A stretch of DNA of 5,096 nucleotides. Origin: Rickettsiales bacterium. GTDB taxonomy: Bacteria > Pseudomonadota > Alphaproteobacteria > Rs-D84. Position 1 is the stretch's first letter, and each line of letters starts with the position of its first letter. Positions 4,648 through 5,096 of this stretch are shown piece by piece. The stretch covers positions 1 through 5,096 of the forward strand of contig JAITLD010000028.1 of assembly GCA_031278055.1 (NCBI GenBank). The letters are read 5' to 3'. Both the position numbers and the translations under genes were made by a program. The notes under the pieces were generated by a model. That model was not told where the DNA came from. It worked only from the letters and a program-made list of their open reading frames with translations, and did no database searches.

Positions 4648-5096
4648 TTATGGAAGAGAGAGCACCGCGGCGCGGGAGCACAAGAGGTGCCCGCCGTTCT
4701 GGACGCAGTACGCGCAAGCGTTCGCACAGTCGTTCGCGCAATGGGACGCCGACGAAGCGGCGAACAGGAACACACAATAACCGCCAAGGCATGCGTTATT
4801 TCCATCCTGTCCAGTCATCCTGCACCAGCAAATTTTTCCACCTGATGACGGTGTGCTAGGATCGCTTCCACTCGTTGTGCATCTCGCTATTCCCTCTATT
4901 GTTCCTGTGGGTGCAATAGATACTCTTACTTGCCAGGTTGCGTCATTATATCCTGAACCATAAGTACTACTTCCAAACGAACCGTCGGATACTGTACTAG
5001 CCGCCCACGGCCTTGTCTTTGGACATTGGTCTATTACTGTTTTTTTGCACATCGTTATCACCGCGTTCGCGGCAGAAAGCCCTAAGATCATTATTA
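4648..5096 (-). CDS. Cys-rich exported protein, 5' end cut by window edge
   Basis: The frame is open to the window edge, and the first visible residues (MILGLSAANA) look like the end of a signal peptide with cleavage after ANA, so the true start is probably just outside. About 147 residues are visible, with 12 cysteines. The N-terminal part has two cysteines (CKKTVIDQC), then a Ser/Thr/Gly-rich region with Trp and Tyr. The C-terminal part has CWCRMTGQDG, then YCVFLFAASSASH and a closely spaced CANDCANACAYC cluster, then LLCSRAAVLSLP. Many disulfides in the periplasm are likely. I associate this CWC...CAxxCAxxC layout with multi-copy exported proteins of gut Alphaproteobacteria, but I cannot confirm it here. 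No enzyme motif is visible. Confidence 0.7.
   Translation of the reverse strand, partial: IMILGLSAANAVITMCKKTVIDQCPKTRPWAASTVSDGSFGSSTYGSGYNDATWQVRVSIAPTGTIEGIARCTTSGSDPSTPSSGGKICWCRMTGQDGNNACLGGYCVFLFAASSASHCANDCANACAYCVQNGGHLLCSRAAVLSLP

Overview
The window reads as a piece of a Gram-negative chromosome, most likely from an uncultured alphaproteobacterium with a modest-GC genome. The support is a periplasmic D,D-carboxypeptidase carrying a SPOR domain, a lipoprotein with a clean lipobox, Sec signal peptides, and short AT-rich spacers packed with small palindromic repeats. The taxonomic placement is inference from gene style, not from a marker gene. Every gene I can support lies on the minus strand, so the window is best read from position 5096 down to 1.

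Region by region, in transcription order: (i) 5096-4648, the 3' part of a Cys-rich exported protein, followed by a hairpin terminator at 4575-4596. (ii) 4419-4580, a repeat island with two facing copies of a family built from a 20-bp ATTCCC-N8-GGGAAT palindrome and AACTCTG heptamers; a third copy is at 65-139. (iii) 4417-2386, a compact operon: promoter, penicillin-binding D-Ala-D-Ala carboxypeptidase with SPOR domain, recR, and a lipoprotein consisting of one FKBP-type prolyl isomerase domain. (iv) 2385-2214, a spacer with a GC-rich, interleaved inverted-repeat element and three exact 9-bp repeats at 12-bp spacing. (v) 2213-1218, a class II (self-inhibited) Fic protein. (vi) 1217-915, a spacer with an extended -10 promoter and a long untranslated leader. 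(vii) 914-236, two small envelope genes, a single-pass membrane protein and a secreted Cys-containing charged protein, sharing an RGPRP(D/E)xTGG motif and closed by a strong bidirectional terminator at 186-219. (viii) 1-185, AT-rich DNA with repeat copy A; I see no gene there.

The carboxypeptidase and FKBP lipoprotein both act in the envelope, while RecR acts in the cytoplasm in recombinational repair; their shared operon looks like simple co-transcription. The two small genes at the end look like a co-expressed envelope pair of unknown role. The points most worth a second look are that pair, the Fic repeats that occur both inside the gene and in its promoter region, the apparent leaderless starts of two genes, and the dispersed palindromic repeat family. 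I did not find a clear new defence or mobile system.
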